DNA from: Pseudoxanthomonas sp.
GTDB lineage: Bacteria > Pseudomonadota > Gammaproteobacteria > Xanthomonadales > Xanthomonadaceae
Assembly (NCBI RefSeq): GCF_035999195.1
Contig: NZ_DASYGY010000009.1
Location: 2,377,813 to 2,441,812 of the forward strand
Reading direction: 5' to 3'
Length of the DNA stretch: 64,000 bases
Translations under genes and position numbers: made by a program
Shown here: in pieces, positions 16,477 to 26,021 of the stretch
How positions within the stretch are numbered: the first letter of the stretch is position 1
How the letters are laid out: each line of letters begins with the position of its first letter
Notes under the pieces: model-generated
Seen by the model: only the letters and a program-made list of their open reading frames with translations
Told to the model about the DNA's origin: nothing
The model's database searches: none

Positions 16477-18657
16477 TCAGCTCGACAGGTGCTCGATCGC
16501 TGCAACCGCACGGAAGCGGTCGGCCAGGCGCTTCAGCAGCGCAAGGCGGTTGGCGCGCACGGCCGGGTCGTCGGCGTTGACCATCACGCTGTCGAAGAAC
16601 GCATCCACCTGCGGGCGCAGGCGGGCGAGGTGGTTCAGCACGGTCACGTAGTCGTGGTGGTGCAACGCTTCGTCGGTTTCGCCGAGCACGGCTTCGACGG
16701 CTTCGGCCAGTGCGCTCTCGGCCGGGTCGGTCAGCAGCGTGCGGTCGATCGCGTGCGGGATGGCGATGTCGGCTTTCTTCAGGATGTTGCCGATGCGCTT
16801 GTTGGCGGCGGCGAGGGCTTCGGCTTCCGGCAGCGTGGCGAAGGTGCCGATGGCGTCGAGGCGGGTGTCGAAGTCGTACAGCGACGCAGGCTTCAGTTCG
16901 GCAACGGCGTTGAAGTGCGCGGCGGGCACGCCCTTGTCGGCGTAGTAGCCGCGGAGGCGGTCGAGGATGAAGTCGAAGATCTCACCATCTTGGCTGGGTT
17001 GAGCAAGCGAAAGTTTGGCCTCGCTTTCAACTGGCTCTGGGAGATACGCACCTGCGTCCTTCGCTTTTTCAACTGCATCGATTCTCTTGATAGCGAGCGT
17101 GCCAGAAGAACTGACATTGACTTCATGCCTAGCCTGCTTGAGCAGTTCGTGCAGATTGAGGTTGAATCCACTCTCAATCACTGTCCGCGCCAACCCAAGC
17201 GCATTCCGCCGCAGCGCGAACGGATCCTTGTTGCCGGTCGGCTTCAACCCTGCCGCAAACCCACCCGCCAGCGTATCCAGCCGTTCCGCGATCGCCAGCA
17301 CCTTGCCCAGCGGCGACAGTGCGATGTCGTCGCCGGCGAAGCGGGGCTGGTAGGCCTCGTCGATGGCCAGCGCGATCTCCTTCGGCTCGCCGGCGGCGAG
17401 GGCGTAGTGGCGGCCCGCGATGCCCTGCAGTTCGGGGAACTCGTTGACCATGCGCGACTGCAGGTCGTTCTTCGCCAGTTCCGCCGCTTTGCGTGCCTGC
17501 GCCGGATCGGCGCCGACCTGCGCGGCGATGGTTTCGGCCAGCGCGGCCACGCGCGCGACCTTGTCGGCGACGCTGCCCAGCTTTGCCTGGTAGGTGACGG
17601 TCTTCAGTCCGTCGCCCATCGATGCCAGGCCCTGCTTCAGGTCCTCGTCGAAGAAGAACTTCGCATCGCTGAAGCGCGGACGGATGACGCGCTCGTAGCC
17701 CTTGCGCACTTCGTCGACGTTCTGCGATTCGATGTTGGCGATGCCGATGAAATGCTCGGTCAGCTTGCCGCCGTCGCTGAGCACCGGGAAGAACTTCTGG
17801 TTGATCTCCATCGTCTCGATCAGCGCTTCCTGCGGCACGGCCAGGAACGCGGATTCGAAACTGCACAGCACGGCCGCCGGCCACTCGGTCAGGCAGACCA
17901 CCTGTTCGAGGTTGTCGTCGGTCACGCGCGCGCTGCCGCCGGCCTGCGCCGCGGCCTTCTGCACTTCCTCGACGATGCGCGCGCGGCGCGCGTCGGCATC
18001 GACCAGCACCTTGGCGCCGCGCAGCGCATCCACGTAGTCGTCGGGCTGGCCGATCCACACCGGTTTGTCGTGTTCGAAGCGATGGCCGCGGCTCATGCGG
18101 TCCGACTTCACGCCGAGTACTTCCGCATCCACCACGTCCTGGCCCAGCAGCAGCACCAGCCAGTGCACCGGCCGTGCGAATGCGTAGTCGTGGTCGCCCC
18201 AGCGCATCGGCTTGGGAATCGGCATGCCCGCCAGCGCCTCGCGCACGATGTCGGCCAGCAGGTCGGCGGTCTTCGCGCCCGGCTTCACCGCACGGTGGAC
18301 GAAGCGCTCACCCTTGCCGTCCGTGGTGCGCTCCAGCTGCGTCCACGCGATGCCGGCCTTGGCGGCGAAGCCCTCCAGCGCCTTGGTCGGTGCGCCGTTC
18401 GCGTCCAGCGCGATGTTGAGGTACGGGCCGAGCACCTCCGACTTCTGTTCCGGCTGTTCCACGTCCACGGCCGGCAGCAGCACCGCCAGGCGGCGCGGCG
18501 TGTACAGCGGCTTGGCATCGCCGCGCTCGAAGCCGATGCCGCGCTTCTCCAGCGCCGCGATCACGCCATCGAAGAAGGCCTGCGCCAGGCCGGGCAGCGC
18601 CTTGACCGGCAGTTCTTCGGTGCCGAGTTCGACCAGCAGGGATTTTTGTTCGCTCAT
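16477..18657 (-). CDS. glyS: GlyS, glycyl-tRNA synthetase beta subunit
   Basis: 726-aa tRNA-binding subunit of the alpha2beta2 class II enzyme. The N-terminus LLVELGTEELPVKAL, the TPRRLAVLL and PKPMRWGDHDYAFARPVHW motifs, and the C-terminal anticodon-binding region (FFDSVMVNADDPAVRANRLALL) are all present. It is longer than E. coli GlyS (689 aa). The extra length includes a segment at about residues 500-560 (16,981-17,160) with only about 52% GC, unlike the rest of the gene. The start is the ATG before SEQKSLLVEL; an ATG 6 bases upstream is possible. Confidence 0.96.
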   Translation of the reverse strand: MSEQKSLLVELGTEELPVKALPGLAQAFFDGVIAALEKRGIGFERGDAKPLYTPRRLAVLLPAVDVEQPEQKSEVLGPYLNIALDANGAPTKALEGFAAKAGIAWTQLERTTDGKGERFVHRAVKPGAKTADLLADIVREALAGMPIPKPMRWGDHDYAFARPVHWLVLLLGQDVVDAEVLGVKSDRMSRGHRFEHDKPVWIGQPDDYVDALRGAKVLVDADARRARIVEEVQKAAAQAGGSARVTDDNLEQVVCLTEWPAAVLCSFESAFLAVPQEALIETMEINQKFFPVLSDGGKLTEHFIGIANIESQNVDEVRKGYERVIRPRFSDAKFFFDEDLKQGLASMGDGLKTVTYQAKLGSVADKVARVAALAETIAAQVGADPAQARKAAELAKNDLQSRMVNEFPELQGIAGRHYALAAGEPKEIALAIDEAYQPRFAGDDIALSPLGKVLAIAERLDTLAGGFAAGLKPTGNKDPFALRRNALGLARTVIESGFNLNLHELLKQARHEVNVSSSGTLAIKRIDAVEKAKDAGAYLPEPVESEAKLSLAQPSQDGEIFDFILDRLRGYYADKGVPAAHFNAVAELKPASLYDFDTRLDAIGTFATLPEAEALAAANKRIGNILKKADIAIPHAIDRTLLTDPAESALAEAVEAVLGETDEALHHHDYVTVLNHLARLRPQVDAFFDSVMVNADDPAVRANRLALLKRLADRFRAVAAIEHLSS

Positions 18658-18803
18658 GTGCATGCAACCTTGAGTTGTTCCCTTCTCCCTGCGGGAGAAG
18701 GTGCCCGAAGGGCGGATGAGGGTGCGGCGGAATCCGTGGCGGTGAACCATCCGGATTGCGCCGGACCCTCTACCCCAACCCCTCTGCCGGCAGTAGAAGG
18801 GCT
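18658..18803. repeat. GC-rich palindromic repeat between glyS and glyQ
   Basis: The gap holds a CTTCTCCCTGCGGGAGAAGG hairpin followed by a CCCGAAGGGCGGATGAGGG block. These are the same elements as in the gap upstream of tamA. On the minus strand they lie in the glyQ-glyS mRNA between the two cistrons. Confidence 0.65.
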
Positions 18804-19736
<933 letters not shown>

Positions 19737-19826
19737 CGCGTTATCGTGCACTGCGGAAAAGCGGGCTAGTATACGGGCAAGCCCTTGTCCTTCCGCCCTT
19801 TTCGCCCGTTCGCCGCCGTCGTGGAT

Positions 19827-20558
19827 ATGCCCGTGAAAGCCCCCTTCCTCATCGTCGAAACCGGCCAGCCGGTGCGCTCGATGCGGCGGTATGGCGGCTT
19901 CCCGCACTGGATCCGCGTGGCCGCCGGACTGGAGGCGCACGAGACCGTGGTGGCGAACGTCGAACGCGGCGATGCGCTGCCGTCGCGCGATGCGCTGGCG
20001 GGCGTGATCGTCAGCGGCTCCGCCGCGATGGTCACCGACCGCGCCGACTGGAGCGAACGCAGCGCCGACTGGTTGCGCGATGCCGCCCACGAAGGCCTGC
20101 CGCTGTTCGGCATCTGCTACGGCCACCAGCTGCTGGCGCATGCGCTGGGTGGCGAAGTGGCCTATAACCCGGCCGGGCGCGAATCCGGCACCGTCCACAT
20201 CGACCTGCATCCGCAGGCGCAGGACGATCCGCTGTTTTCGGCGCTGCCGCTCAAATTCACCGCGCATGCGACGCATGTGCAGACGGTGGCCCGTCCACCG
20301 GAGGGCGCCACCGTGCTGGCGCGCTCCGAGCAGGACGACTGCCATGCGTTCCGCTGGCGCGACCGCGCCTGGGGCGTGCAGTTCCACCCCGAGTTCGCCA
20401 CCCACCACATGCGCGGCTACGTGCACGCCCGCGCCGAGCACCTGCGCAGTGAGGGCCGCTGTCCGGGCACCATCGCGCGCAGCGTGACGGCGGCGCCGCA
20501 AGCCCGCAAACTGTTGCGGCGGTTCGTCCGCCATGCGCGTGGCCTGCACGCGCGCTGA
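19827..20558 (+). CDS. Class I glutamine amidotransferase-like protein
   Basis: 243-aa stand-alone GATase1 domain. The catalytic cysteine is in LFGICYGHQLLA (about residue 98) and the His-Glu pair is in VQFHPEF near residue 193. It resembles YfeJ/GuaA-like amidotransferase homologues of unknown acceptor; no synthetase domain or partner subunit is adjacent. It is divergent from glyQ. The ATG at 19827 is used because conservation starts at PFLIVETG; in-frame starts further upstream are possible. Confidence 0.82.
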   Translation: MPVKAPFLIVETGQPVRSMRRYGGFPHWIRVAAGLEAHETVVANVERGDALPSRDALAGVIVSGSAAMVTDRADWSERSADWLRDAAHEGLPLFGICYGHQLLAHALGGEVAYNPAGRESGTVHIDLHPQAQDDPLFSALPLKFTAHATHVQTVARPPEGATVLARSEQDDCHAFRWRDRAWGVQFHPEFATHHMRGYVHARAEHLRSEGRCPGTIARSVTAAPQARKLLRRFVRHARGLHAR

Positions 20559-20590
20559 GCCTCCTGCTGCACACCTCCCAGAGAACCCCG

Positions 20591-21472
20591 ATGTCGATGA
20601 TCAACAAGGTGCCGGCCAGTGCCGGCGCGGAATGGCTGCTGGCGGGCTTCGCGCTGCTGAAGCGGGCGCCGGTGCCGTTGGCCACGCTGGCGGTGCTGTG
20701 GGGCCTGCTGTCGATGGTCGTGATGCTGGTGGCGGTGACGCTGCCGGCGATGACGCTGGCGATGCAGTTCCTGCTGGTGCTGGCGGGGCCGCTGTTCTTC
20801 GCCGGCATGCTGTGGGCCGTGCGCGAAGTGGACCAGGGGCGCACGGCGCAACCCTCGCACCTGCTGCAACCCGTCCGTGACGGCCACGCGCCGGCGCTGC
20901 TGGCCACGCTGCTGCCGCAGCTGCTGGCGGCGCTGGCGATGGGCGCGCTGCTGTTCGTGATGGTGGGAACCGAGCAGTTGCAGCACCTGGCCGACGTCTA
21001 CCAGCAGATGCAGGCGATCGCGGCGGCCGGCGGCCAGCCCGATCCCTCGCTGGTCGAAGGCCTGCCGGCGGGTCGCCTGCTGCTGTGGCTGCTGCTGGTG
21101 GCGGTGGTGTTCGTGGCGGTGAAGTGGATGACGTTCATCGCCTCGCCGCAGATCCTGTTCTCCGGCACGCACGTGATGGATGCCATGCGCAACAGCCTGC
21201 GCGCCTGCCTGCAAAACTGGACCGCGATGCTGGTGTTCTACCTGCTGGCGGGCATCGCGATCTTCGTGGTCGGCATGGGCTCGTTCCTGGTGGCGTCCAT
21301 CCTGGCGCTGGCGGTCGGTGCGGCCATCGCGTTCGGCTTGTGGCAGTTTGCGCTGCTGGCGCTGGTGATGCCGGTGCTGGCGGGCGCGGCGTATGCGGCC
21401 TGGCGGCAGATGCTGGGCGAGGGCGCGGCCACGCCGGCGACGCCGACAGCGCCGTCGCAGATCGAGGTCTGA
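20591..21472 (+). CDS. BPSS1780-family integral membrane protein
   Basis: 293-aa polytopic protein with about six hydrophobic segments. The N-terminal pattern SAGAEWLLAGFALLKRAP followed by GPLFFAGMLWAVREVDQG fits the family I recall as 'BPSS1780 family membrane protein'. Function unknown. It lies 32 bases after the amidotransferase, so they may be cotranscribed. Its last codons (QIEV then stop) are part of a sequence repeated about 110 bases downstream. Confidence 0.75.
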   Translation: MSMINKVPASAGAEWLLAGFALLKRAPVPLATLAVLWGLLSMVVMLVAVTLPAMTLAMQFLLVLAGPLFFAGMLWAVREVDQGRTAQPSHLLQPVRDGHAPALLATLLPQLLAALAMGALLFVMVGTEQLQHLADVYQQMQAIAAAGGQPDPSLVEGLPAGRLLLWLLLVAVVFVAVKWMTFIASPQILFSGTHVMDAMRNSLRACLQNWTAMLVFYLLAGIAIFVVGMGSFLVASILALAVGAAIAFGLWQFALLALVMPVLAGAAYAAWRQMLGEGAATPATPTAPSQIEV

Positions 21473-21622
21473 GCGTCAGGCATCGCGCGTGGTGGGCCAA
21501 GGCCCACCCTACGGGGCTGGATGGGGATACGCCTGCGTCGACGGGCGGGTCTTCGCCGACGTTGACGCGGATCGAGGTCTGAGCCTGCGGGATCGTGAGG
21601 CGGCGGGCCAAGGCCCGCCCTA
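21460..21622. repeat. Imperfect tandem duplication with GGGCCAAGGCCC hairpins
   Basis: GATCGAGGTCTGAGC occurs at 21460-21474 and again at 21570-21584. Each copy is followed after about 20 bases by a hairpin (GTGGGCCAAGGCCCAC, CGGGCCAAGGCCCG) ending CCCTACG. The first copy includes the stop of the membrane protein gene; the second ends exactly at the tatC stop codon, so the hairpin may also act in tatABC transcript ending. Confidence 0.7.
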
Positions 21623-22375
21623 CGACGCGGCTTGGTCCTTCGGCTTCAGCCAGCCCGCGGCGATGATGCCCAGTTCGTAGAGCAGGCACATGGGAATGGC
21701 GAGCATCAGCTGCGACACGACGTCCGGCGGGGTGATCAGCGCGGCGATGACGAACACGCCGACGATGGCGTAGCCGCGGCCTTCGCGCAGTTGCTGCGGC
21801 GTGACCCAGCCCAGCAGCACCATGATCACCAGCGCCACCGGCAGTTCGAAGCTGACGCCGAAGGCCAGGAAGATCACCATCACGAAGTCCAGGTACTTCG
21901 CCGGGTCCGGCGCCAGCGTCACGATGTCCGGCGTGAAGACCGTCAGCGCATGGAACACGCTGGGCAGCACCAGGAAGTACGCGAACGCGCAGCCGGCGTA
22001 GAACAGTACGATGGACGAGACCAGCAGCGGCGTGGCCAGCCGCTTCTCGTGCCGGTACAGCCCGGGCGCGACGAAACTCCATGCCTGGAACAGCAGCCAG
22101 GGTGAAGACAGGAACAGGGCCAGGAAGAACGCCAGCTTGATCGGCGCGAAGAATCCGGAGGTCGGGTCGCTGGCGATCATCTGGGCCGCCTGTCCCGCCG
22201 GCAGCTGCGAAATCAGCGGCCTCGCCAGATAGTCGTACAGCTGCCTCGCGAACGGCAGCAGCGCCAGCAGGACGATGCCGGTGCCCGCCAGTCCGCGCAC
22301 CAGCCGCGTGCGCAGTTCCAGCAGATGCTCCATCAGGCTGCTTTCGGCGTCCTGCTGCAGCGACTCGCGGTTCAT
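21620..22375 (-). CDS. tatC: TatC, twin-arginine translocase receptor subunit
   Basis: 251-aa inner-membrane protein with six membrane spans. The N-terminal MEHLLELRTRLVRG motif and LSSPWLLFQAWSFVAPGLYRHEKR segment are the conserved cytosolic and loop regions that read the RR signal. It overlaps tatB by 4 bases (ATGA). It works with TatA and TatB to export folded proteins; the operon order tatA-tatB-tatC on the minus strand is standard. Confidence 0.97.
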   Translation of the reverse strand: MNRESLQQDAESSLMEHLLELRTRLVRGLAGTGIVLLALLPFARQLYDYLARPLISQLPAGQAAQMIASDPTSGFFAPIKLAFFLALFLSSPWLLFQAWSFVAPGLYRHEKRLATPLLVSSIVLFYAGCAFAYFLVLPSVFHALTVFTPDIVTLAPDPAKYLDFVMVIFLAFGVSFELPVALVIMVLLGWVTPQQLREGRGYAIVGVFVIAALITPPDVVSQLMLAIPMCLLYELGIIAAGWLKPKDQAAS

Positions 22376-22884
22376 CGCGCGTCCTTCGGCGGGAACAGGT
22401 CGGCGGTGGTACCGGTCGCCGGTTCGTGGGTTTCGTCCGGCAGCGCCTCTCCGTTCGCATCGGTGGTCGACGCGCGACCGCCTTCGTCTTCCACCACCGG
22501 CGCGGGGTCCGCGGCCGCAGGGGCAACCGGCGGTCTCGCCAGCGCGGGCGGGGTGATGGCGGATTCCACGTCCTCGCGCAGCGCCCGGGCATCCTCGCGC
22601 GCGGCCTGCCGCACGTCCTCGAACTGGCGCTCGGTCTCGCGCGCGCTGTCGCGGATGCGCTGTTCGGTGTCGCGCAGCGCGTCCTGTGCGTCCTTGAGGT
22701 TGCGCTTGAGCTCTTCGGAGGCGAGTTCGCGCTCCAGTTCGTCCCTCACCGAATACCACTGCGCGCGCGCGCGGCGTACCCACAGCCCGGCGAAGCGCGC
22801 CGCCTTCGGCAGCCGCTCGGGACCCAGCACGATCAACGCGACGACCGCGACGACCAGCAGTTCACTGAAGCCGATATCGAACAT
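22372..22884 (-). CDS. tatB: TatB, Sec-independent translocase subunit
   Basis: 170-aa protein with the TatB N-terminus MFDIGFSELLVVAVVALIVLGPERLP: one membrane helix, the conserved GPERLP hinge, then an amphipathic and coiled-coil region (residues 45-105) and a disordered Pro/Ala-rich tail. It forms the substrate receptor complex with TatC. It lies 21 bases after tatA and overlaps tatC by 4 bases. Confidence 0.96.
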   Translation of the reverse strand: MFDIGFSELLVVAVVALIVLGPERLPKAARFAGLWVRRARAQWYSVRDELERELASEELKRNLKDAQDALRDTEQRIRDSARETERQFEDVRQAAREDARALREDVESAITPPALARPPVAPAAADPAPVVEDEGGRASTTDANGEALPDETHEPATGTTADLFPPKDAR

Positions 22885-22905
22885 GGCGGCTGCGATGCCG
22901 CGCGA

Positions 22906-23127
22906 TCAGCCGGCGTCGCGGTCGCGCTCTTTGGCGGCGCTGGACTCGTCGGTGCGCGACTGGTCGTTCAACTGGCCGGTCGGCTTGTCGTCGTCCTTCA
23001 TACCCTTCTTGAAGCCCTTGACCGCTTCGCCCAGGTCCTGGCCGGCGTTGCGCAGGCGCTTGGTGCCGAAGACGAGCAACACGACCACCAGCACGATGAT
23101 CCAATGCCAGATGCTCAAACCGCCCAT
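22906..23127 (-). CDS. tatA: TatA, Sec-independent translocase pore subunit
   Basis: 73-aa protein: GLSIWHWIIVLVVVLLVFGTKRLRNAGQDLGEAVKGFKKGM has the single membrane helix, the FGTKRLR hinge and the amphipathic helix of TatA. The C-terminus is charged and disordered. First gene of the tatABC unit; it forms the oligomeric translocation pore. Confidence 0.96.
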   Translation of the reverse strand: MGGLSIWHWIIVLVVVLLVFGTKRLRNAGQDLGEAVKGFKKGMKDDDKPTGQLNDQSRTDESSAAKERDRDAG

Positions 23128-23208
23128 GGTGTGCTCGCAGGAAAGTTGGGGCGCTCAGGATAGCGCAGCCGGGCCGCCGGCGCGGCGACCCACGACCCAT
23201 TACTTCCG

Positions 23209-24066
23209 TTATGGGGTGCCGTCCAGCGGCTCGGTGCGCACTTCGCCGTCCTGCACGGGCTCGAATCCCTGCGTCTGGGCAGGCGCTTCGACGACCACCG
23301 GCGCGACGGCGGGCGCGGGCGCCTGGGCCGTCGCGGGCGCGGTGGCGCCGCCCGTGCCGCGATTGCCGCGGGCGAGTTCGGTGACTTCTTCCAGCTGGTC
23401 GCGGAAGCCGACCACCGCATCCGACGGCTGGCCGGCGCGGCTCTCGAAGATGGCGCGCGGGGTGGCGGCGCTGCCGTAGACGGCGGTGTTGGCGTCGTCG
23501 TCGATCTGCAGCACCGCGCCATCGAGCGCCACGCCCGCGAACAGGCCGCGCGCGCGCGACCACGACCAGATCTCGGCCTTCAGCTGGCCGTCGGTGGAGG
23601 CGCTGGCGTTGCGGCCGACCGGGCCGGCAGCCACGCCGGCATCGGCGCCGAGGGTGAACTTGCCGTTGACGATGGAGTCGAGCGAGCGGTCGTTGCGGAA
23701 CACCAGCACCACGTCGGACGACTGCACGCCGGCCTGGAAGCCGATGCTGCCGCCGGTGAGCTTGATGAAGACCGGTTGCGACCAGCTGCCGTCGGGATTC
23801 TTCACCGACATCAGGCCGTGGCCGCGACGACCACCGATCACCAGGCCCGCCTTCAGCGTGTCGGGGATGACCACGATCGCGCGGCCTTCGTCGAGCAGCT
23901 TGTCGGGGATGCCGTTCTCGGGGATGCGCTGGATCTCGCTCAGCACGCGCACCGCGTTGGTGGCGCGCTCGTCCTCCTTCGGACCCGCGATGGCCTGGCC
24001 GGCGAACAGGGCGGCGGCCAGCGCAAGCGCGGTGGGCGGCAGCAGGCGGCGGGAAGTACGGCTCAT
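23209..24066 (-). CDS. SYLF-domain (Ysc84-type) exported lipid-binding protein
   Basis: 285-aa protein with a signal peptide (cleavage near AIAG-PKE) and a SYLF/Ysc84 domain: IPDKLLDEGRAIVVIPDTLKAGLVIGGRRGHGLMSVKN, then GGSIGFQAGVQSSDVVLVF. Bacterial members are envelope proteins thought to bind phospholipids. The C-terminal 60 residues are Ala/Pro-rich and look disordered. It is a single gene between tatA and the divergent hemH. Confidence 0.85.
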   Translation of the reverse strand: MSRTSRRLLPPTALALAAALFAGQAIAGPKEDERATNAVRVLSEIQRIPENGIPDKLLDEGRAIVVIPDTLKAGLVIGGRRGHGLMSVKNPDGSWSQPVFIKLTGGSIGFQAGVQSSDVVLVFRNDRSLDSIVNGKFTLGADAGVAAGPVGRNASASTDGQLKAEIWSWSRARGLFAGVALDGAVLQIDDDANTAVYGSAATPRAIFESRAGQPSDAVVGFRDQLEEVTELARGNRGTGGATAPATAQAPAPAVAPVVVEAPAQTQGFEPVQDGEVRTEPLDGTP

Positions 24067-24201
24067 GATGGCTCCAGGGGGGATTCGCAGCGATACGCTG
24101 CAACCGCCCGAAAGTAGGTGGGGCCGGATGAATCGGTGCTGACAGAAGGTGCCTCTGGCTGCCATCGGACGTATCGATTCGGCGCGGCGTGGGCGCTCTG
24201 A

Positions 24202-24207
24202 CACAAT
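24202..24207 (+). promoter_or_regulatory. Candidate -10 hexamer of hemH (leaderless layout)
   Basis: CACAAT ends 6 bases before the hemH ATG. If used, transcription would start at or next to the start codon. Confidence 0.35.
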
Positions 24208-24213
24208 ACGCGC

Positions 24214-25176
24214 ATGCCCGACACGCCCGCCACCGCCCTGCTCGTCGTCAATCTCGGCACGCCCGAGGCACCCACGCCACGTGCGGTCCGCCGCTACCTG
24301 GCCGAGTTCCTGCACGACCATCGCGTGGTGCAGCTGACGCGCTGGCTGTGGTGCCCGCTGCTGCACTTCATCATCCTGCCGCTGCGCGGGCCGAAGGCGG
24401 CGGCGAAGTACGCCAGCATCTGGCTGCCCGACGGCTCGCCGCTGGCGGTGTACACGCGCCGGCTGGCCGAGGCCCTGCAGGCGCGATTGCCGGACTGGCG
24501 CGTGCACGACGCGATGCGCTACGGCCAGCCGTCCCTGACCACCCGCCTGCGTGCGCTGCGTGCCGACGGCGTGCGGCGCGTCGTGGTGCTGCCGCTGTAC
24601 CCGCAGTACTCCACCACCACCACCGAGTCGGTGCGCGACGTGGTGGTGCGCGAAGCGGGGGGGCTGGAGGTGCGCTTCATCGACGACTACTCGGTCGATG
24701 CCGGCTGGGTAGCGGCGGTGGTGGCGTCGATCCGCCAATGGCGCGAACGCCACGGCGGCGGCGAGCACCTGCTGTTTTCCTATCACGGCCTGCCGCAGCG
24801 GCTGGCCCGCAACGGCGATCCGTATCCGCAGCGTTGCGAGGCGAGCACGCGCGCCATCGTCGAGGCGCTGGGCCTGCGCGACGACGCGTGGACGCTGACC
24901 TACCAGTCCCGCTTCGGCAAGGAGCGCTGGCTGGAGCCGGCCACCGACACCACCCTGCAGGCGCTCGCCGCGCGCGGCGTGCGCAGGGTCGACGTGGTCT
25001 GCCCGGGCTTCGCGGTGGACTGCCTGGAGACGCTGGAGGAGGTGGGCATCGGCTTCGCGGAGGAATTCGCACACGCCGGCGGCGCGCTGCGCTACATCCC
25101 CTGCCTCAACGACGATGCCCGCCATGTCGAAGCGCTGGCTGCACTCGCCTGCCGGGCGGGCGACGCGGCCGCATGA
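24214..25176 (+). CDS. hemH: HemH, ferrochelatase
   Basis: 320-aa enzyme that inserts Fe2+ into protoporphyrin IX, the last step of protoheme synthesis. Signatures: ALLVVNLGTPEAP at the N-terminus, LPLYPQYSTTTTES, the metal-binding histidine in LLFSYHGLPQR (about residue 191), and the C-terminal CPGFAVDCLETLEE with the conserved glutamates. No C-terminal hydrophobic tail. The stop overlaps the next gene's ATG (ATGA). Confidence 0.96.
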   Translation: MPDTPATALLVVNLGTPEAPTPRAVRRYLAEFLHDHRVVQLTRWLWCPLLHFIILPLRGPKAAAKYASIWLPDGSPLAVYTRRLAEALQARLPDWRVHDAMRYGQPSLTTRLRALRADGVRRVVVLPLYPQYSTTTTESVRDVVVREAGGLEVRFIDDYSVDAGWVAAVVASIRQWRERHGGGEHLLFSYHGLPQRLARNGDPYPQRCEASTRAIVEALGLRDDAWTLTYQSRFGKERWLEPATDTTLQALAARGVRRVDVVCPGFAVDCLETLEEVGIGFAEEFAHAGGALRYIPCLNDDARHVEALAALACRAGDAAA

Positions 25177-26021
25177 GGCTGCGCGAGTTCGCGGTCGACA
25201 TTCCGCTGGGGCGCATCGCCGGCCTGCGGGGCGGCGACGACGGCCCACGCGTGCTTGCCCTGCACGGATGGCTGGACAATGCGGCGAGCTTCGTCCCGCT
25301 GGCCGCGCATCTGCCGGGCATCCGGTTGGTGGCGCCCGACCTGCCGGGACACGGCCGCAGCGCGCATCTGGCGCCCGGCGCGGAGTACACCAGCGGCGTG
25401 GCGGTCAATGCGGTGCTCGATATCGCCGATGCGCTGGGCTGGGAGACGTTCTCGCTGCTGGGGCATTCGATGGGCGCCGGTATCGCCAGCCTGATGGCGG
25501 CGGCGGTGCCGCAGCGCGTGCGGCGACTGGTGGCGATCGAGGCGCTGGGCGGGTTGGCGGAAACCGTCGAGCGCACCGCCGACCGCTGGCGTGAGGCGAT
25601 CGCGGCCGCGCGTGCGTTGCCGGGCAAGCAGCTGCGTGTGTTCGCCGATCTCGCGGCGCCGGTCCGGGCCCGCATGCTGGCCAACCAGTTGAGCGAGCCG
25701 GCGGCGCGCCTGCTGGTGGAGCGTGGTGTGCGGCCGGTGGAAGGCGGCTTCGTCTGGAGCAGCGATCCGCGTCTGACGCTGCCCACGCCGCAGCGCCTGG
25801 ACGAAGCGCAGCTGGCCGCATTGGTGGCCGGCATCGCGTGCCCGACCACGGTCCTGTTCGCCGATCCGCCGCAGCCCTATTTCCCGGAGCCGCTGCGCTC
25901 GCAGCGTGCGGCGCTGCTGCCCGATGGCCGGCTGCATGTCCTGGCCGGCACGCACCACCTGCACATGGAAGATCCCGCCGCCGTGGCGGCGCGGATCTCA
26001 GCGTTCCTGGCCGAGGCCTGA
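25173..26021 (+). CDS. Alpha/beta hydrolase (SERHL-like)
   Basis: 282-aa hydrolase. LALHGWLDNAASFVPLA is typical of the serine-hydrolase-like (SERHL) branch, and the nucleophile elbow is LLGHSMGAG (Ser about 97). The histidine is near the end, in LAGTHHLHMEDP. It is probably an esterase; the substrate is unknown. It is coupled to hemH by a 4-base overlap, which does not by itself imply a role in heme synthesis. Its last 24 bases overlap the convergent membrane-protein gene. Confidence 0.85.
   Translation: MRLREFAVDIPLGRIAGLRGGDDGPRVLALHGWLDNAASFVPLAAHLPGIRLVAPDLPGHGRSAHLAPGAEYTSGVAVNAVLDIADALGWETFSLLGHSMGAGIASLMAAAVPQRVRRLVAIEALGGLAETVERTADRWREAIAAARALPGKQLRVFADLAAPVRARMLANQLSEPAARLLVERGVRPVEGGFVWSSDPRLTLPTPQRLDEAQLAALVAGIACPTTVLFADPPQPYFPEPLRSQRAALLPDGRLHVLAGTHHLHMEDPAAVAARISAFLAEA

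Noticed and set aside
16072..16580. Short frames in the tamA-glyS gap
   Set aside because: They consist of translated palindromic repeats and have no family resemblance.
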